A stretch of DNA of 64,000 nt, taken from Cyathus striatus (taxonomy: Eukaryota; Basidiomycota; Agaricomycetes; Agaricales; Nidulariaceae). This document shows positions 60,231-64,000 of the stretch, piece by piece (the first letter of the stretch is position 1; each line of letters opens with the position of its first letter). The position numbers were made by a program, and so were the translations under genes. The notes under the pieces were generated by a model that worked only from the letters and a program-made list of their open reading frames with translations, ran no database searches and was not told the origin of the DNA. Location: assembly GCA_025738555.1 (NCBI GenBank), contig JAOVFP010000018.1, positions 1,302,001 through 1,366,000 on the forward strand, given 5' to 3'.

Positions 60231-60599
60231 TGCACAAGTTCGCACACATGCGATCCAATTTTAATCTGACCCGGCCCTATCGATAACCTAAAAGAATAAA
60301 TAGTTAATCGATCCCGCCTCATTCCAAACTAAATCAGGTATTCGACAAGTAACTGATAGGATCCAGGACTTCATGCAGTGATAAATACACTCATACATAC
60401 TGCTGGCTTTTCTATGAACTGCGTGCGATGCGCGAGATATAAGACATATATTGACTTACAACCATAGTCGCACGCTCGAGCCTCGCCTTCAGCACGTTGT
60501 CGACGCAACTCAATTCTTACCTGACCCAATCCATTGGACAATCAATAGCACACAAGTAATAGTAGTAGTTCCCGATTCAGGTAATGGCCAATCGACTCA

Positions 60600-61670
60600 T
60601 CCCATCGTAGCTTATACCAAACTCAATCAGGCCTTCAATAAGTGACTGATAGAAGCATGGTACCGATTCTTCCATCTTACTACAAAACGCGTTGCAATAC
60701 GCAAAACATGAGGCTCTTCATATACATACGGAAGAGATAGTGTAATAATAAGTTGCGGCTGCTCGACAAGGTGAACAGGATGATGTTACTGTAATACACA
60801 AATCTCAGGTGTACGTTTACATTTGACCCTGGCATGCGAAAAACATACTTGATGTGCCACGAAAAGAATCATTTTAACCTGTAAATTCGATGCATTAATA
60901 ACCGATAGCAGGCGAAGCCGATGGAGCATGCCAGACGAAAGGTTGCCGGGAGGAGAGAAGAGACTTTTAATCGCCCACTGTATTACAATACGCCCGTCAC
61001 ATTAGACAAGCTATTTTACAACTATAAAGCTATGGATATAATATGGAACACATCTGATGGTAGAATGGCTTCGTGCCTCCGCTATCGGAAGTTGGACAGA
61101 GCTACCTGGGTATCCTCTTGTGCGATTGAGAGCAATCTGGGTTAGTACGTCGGTATGGAGAAGTTGTCAGACAAAGGAACCACCGACCGGCGACCACGCT
61201 GCACTCACATGCCAGGAACCACTCACACGTCTGTCAGTGGTTATATTAATTGTTTTCACATTGACTTCATTCTCTAATCGGATTATTCCATCTTCTGCGA
61301 CTGCCGCCGACTTGAACTCGACGCAATTGCTTCATTCCCTCGATATCAAAGGTGTATGGATTACTGAGAAATCAAAATAACATATTCAAACGGACCTGGA
61401 TATACATGGATAGATAGGTTTTCCTAATCGACACATTCTAACAGCTACTATTTATAATGTACCGAAAAAGGCTGCACACATGTAGTGAGACAGTTGATCG
61501 TTCCGACGCATTGGCTAGGAGCACATTATTAACGTATGATAAGCATCGCATTCCTTTATATATAGCATGCTCATGTTAGCCTGCTTCCCCCCATCTTGTC
61601 ACCTCAAACGCCTCACTACCGAAGCACATAACAATTTTAAAGCTCAAATTCAAATTTTCTGGCATATATA
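60600..61670 (+). repeat. upstream block of NLR copy C
   Basis: Collinear with 770-1755 and 6540-7480. It keeps its CpG sites, including those changed in copy B. TATA box at 61557-61564. The frames at 60921-61380 are not conserved in copies A and B and are not called genes. Confidence 0.65.
61557..61564 (+). promoter_or_regulatory. TATA box of NLR C
   Basis: TATATATA lies 107 bp upstream of the ATG at 61671, matching the spacing in copy A. Confidence 0.55.
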
Positions 61671-63408
61671 ATGGCTGAAAATCTATCAAATGCTCAAATT
61701 TTCACCAATGTGCAACATGTCAATATTCTTGGCGGGCAGCAGAATGCTGTTGGTCACGATCAAATCAATTATTATAATATGAAAAATGATGAAATCACAG
61801 AAAAACTTAAACTATTAAAGCCTGTTGATCATAACTTGTACTGTCCACCTTCATGCATGGAAGGGACTAGGGTTACTATTCTGAATGATATTTACAAATG
61901 GCTGAAAGATTTTGGTATGTAGATTTATTGGTATAATTATGACAGAAGATAAATCAATTGTTTTAATAGATGAAGCCACTCCAAACATTATGTGGATCAC
62001 TGGGGGTCCAGGTACAGGAAAATCTGCAATAGCTTCTACCCTGGTTGAATCTCTTAATTCAAATGAATGGAAGAGACTGGGTGGCTGCCATTTCTTTAAG
62101 AGAGATGATAATACTTTAAGTGATGCCACTGTAGTTTGGAGAACAATAGCTGCAGATTTAGCTTCCAAGTCAAAGTATTTTATGTTGAAAGACAAAATTG
62201 CAGAACATCTTGATAGCAACTTTCAGCTTGGAAGCATTGGATGGCATTTCAAACACTTGATTGAAGACCCACTTGTTACTAGTCATGAACAACTTAAATG
62301 TGACCCACCTGCATTTGTGATTGATGCTCTTGATGAATGCAAATCATCTAATGATTTTATATATCTGAAAAAAACTTTACAAAACTGGGTTGAACTTCCT
62401 AAACATTTCAAGCTCATTTTAACTGGGAGGCCTGGTTCCCTACCAGATATAATTGAGAATGAAAATTCATGCAAGATTGTTAAATTGGAAACAGATACTA
62501 ACCATGATGCAGAAATTGATCATGATATATATATCTTTCTAACAAAAAGTTTGGAATACTATCAGAATGAATTACAACTTCAGTCAATAGACAAAGAATT
62601 ACATGAGATGACCAAAAAATGTGCTGGTCTGTTCATTTGGGCATCAACAGCAGTTAAATATATCACTATGACTGCAGAAGAAAATGAACAGCTTTCACCT
62701 GAAAAAAAATTTCAGCAAGTTCTTCTTGGACATGTAAATCAAAGTGTTGAGATTCTCTATAATCAAATACTGCAAAATTCTTTTGGTAAATGGATACCAG
62801 ATAGGCAGAAAATTGTAAGACAAGTGCTAGGAATAATATACATGGCAAAGTCTCCATTGCATAAAGAGGTCATTTCTTACTTTGTCAATATTGATGGGAA
62901 TAATGTTGCTGAGGAAATCTCTAGAATTCTAAGTTATCTTCTTCCAGTTACATCAATGAAAAATAATCATATAACATTCCATCATTTATCATTTGTTGAA
63001 TTTTTATTGGGAGGGTTTATAAATGAAGAATTTAAAATCAACCAATACAAAATTATGAAAACCATGACAAAAGAAATATTTGAGATTCTCAATAGTCAAC
63101 TAAAATTTAATATTTGCAATATTGACTCATCATATACAATGAATGAAAATATTGAGCCAACAATAGTTACTCAATATATACCATCACATCTTCAATATTG
63201 CTGCAAATATTGGAACATGCATTACATTGAAATGATTGAAAGTGAAAAATATCATTTTATTTCTTTAGCAAAGGAATTTAGTTTGTTCTTATTCACAAAT
63301 TTTTTATATTGGTTAGAAGTCATGAGCCTCTTAAATGAGATACAAACAGCAGAAGAAATGTTGAAACAACTAATATTATGCACAAAGGTATGCTGCCAGC
63401 TAATTTAA
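61671..63408 (+). CDS. NLR-like protein C, N-terminal motif plus NACHT NTPase half
   Basis: Exon 1 is 61671-61914 and exon 2 starts at 61970 (55-bp GTATGT...TAG intron). The N-terminal motif reads NAQIFTNVQHVNILGGQ then NYYN. The P-loop GGPGTGKS is at about residues 93-100, Walker B VIDALDEC at about 198-205, TGRPG follows, and FHHLSFVEFL lies near the end. It is a close full-length paralog of copy A across the NACHT part, with no stop or frameshift inside. The frame closes at 63406-63408. The WD40 half continues from 63404 in the +1 frame, exactly as in A. Function by family: a STAND-type switch in fungal non-self recognition. CpG is nearly absent in the body but present upstream. Confidence 0.85.
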
Positions 63409-64000
63409 TACCAGTAAGGTACTGAGCTTTATAAAGATAAACTCTACAGAACATAATTTCATTGAAGATGGGATAAAATTTATTATAAATTTTTACATTC
63501 CTATTACTAGAAGTTTATCTCATATATATATCTCAGCACTGGCATTTGCACCAGAAAACTCATTGATTTGGAAGCATTTCTCTCCATTCTATGGAAATAT
63601 ACCTTCCATTATAAAAGGGAGAAATAGAGACTGGAATAGATATTTTCAGTCTATATGCTATACCAGTTCAGCAGTGACATGTGTGGCATATTCTCCAAAT
63701 GGGAGACAGGTAGTGTTTGGCTTAGATGACAATACTATCAGAGTATGGAGTACATATCTCACTACTGAATCTACTGAACCATTTCAGGGCCACAGTGATC
63801 ATGTGACATCTGTGGCATTTTCTCCAGATGGAACACAAGTGGTGTCTGGCTCAGATGATAGAACAGTCAGGGTGTGGAATGTGAAGAGTGGAAAAACCAT
63901 TGCTGGACCATTTCAAGGCCACAGTCATGCAGTGACATCTGTGGCATTTTCTCCAGATGGAACACAAGTGGTGTCTGGCTCAGATGATAAAATAGTCAGG
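63404..64000 (+). CDS. NLR-like protein C, linker and first WD40 repeats (cut by window end)
   Basis: The linker VLSFIKINSTEHNFIEDG aligns without gaps with copy A, then ITRSLSHIYISALAFAP. WD40 units follow from about 63670: a diverged first unit (VTCVAYSPNGRQVVFGLDDN), then VTSVAFSPDGTQVVSGSDDRTVRVWNVKSG and a third cut by the end. The methionine used as a possible start in copy A (3569) is Ile (ATA) here, and no other early ATG exists. So this half must be reached by splicing or frameshifting from the NACHT half. Incomplete at the right edge. Confidence 0.8.

Noticed and set aside
38300..60700. Array modules as rDNA, tRNA or CRISPR-like repeats
   Set aside because: No rRNA or tRNA landmark; repeats are long, diverged and lack regular spacers.

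Overview
The window looks like a repeat-rich accessory region of an agaricomycete (basidiomycete) fungus. The evidence is the short 50-75 bp introns with GTATGT/GTAAGT-type donors, NACHT-WD40 NLR-type genes, a CxC5/CxC6 gene of the kind associated with KDZ transposases, a BTB-domain gene, fungal hAT remnants, and CpG depletion confined to particular blocks. No rRNA, tRNA, CRISPR array or ordinary housekeeping gene was recognised. All comparisons were made by eye.

Layout. 0-0.5 kb: the 3' end of a LINE-type retrotransposon ORF, broken by a small palindromic insertion. 0.77-5.8 kb: NLR-like gene A (short N-terminal motif, NACHT NTPase, 14 WD40 repeats). 6.5-7.6 kb: a CpG-decayed, 5'-only relic (copy B). 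7.6-12.2 kb: degenerate duplications, a hairpin-unit tandem array, and G-rich and C-rich tracts. 12.8-15.2 kb: a four-exon gene for a 741-aa charged, probably nuclear protein. 15.4-19.6 kb: a CxC5/CxC6 transposase-like gene, inactivated by a 1.39-kb foldback element with a 9-bp target duplication and by a CGA-to-TGA type stop, with its 3' end duplicated. 19.7-29.6 kb: CpG-poor repeat debris, including a TA-flanked MITE pair, a hAT remnant and dispersed repeats.

29.67-38.2 kb: two adjacent elements share the 6-bp sequence CTGTAC at all three borders. The first is a 1.35-kb foldback. The second is a 7,173-bp transposon with apparently identical 511-bp terminal inverted repeats. It carries a DDE (rve-type) transposase gene with one premature stop, an intact BTB gene, and a gene for a low-complexity, probably nuclear protein. 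38.3-60.7 kb: a roughly 22-kb family of mostly non-coding 3-4-kb superunits built from shorter modules, interrupted by two TIR elements (40.2-41.4 and 44.5-46.1 kb) and by one single-copy stretch with a possible membrane-protein gene (about 52.3-53.3 kb). 60.6-64 kb: NLR-like gene C, a close paralog of A, running off the window.

Connections. The superunit tail is the same sequence that lies upstream of the NLR genes, so the NLR copies and the non-coding array appear to have spread together. NLR copies A and C share a +1 reading-frame discontinuity at the same position between the NACHT and WD40 parts. CpG is nearly absent from the NLR bodies but present in the flanks of A and C. In copy B the flank itself has undergone CpG to TpG/CpA change, consistent with cytosine methylation of repeats followed by deamination. 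Several gene breaks look like the same process.
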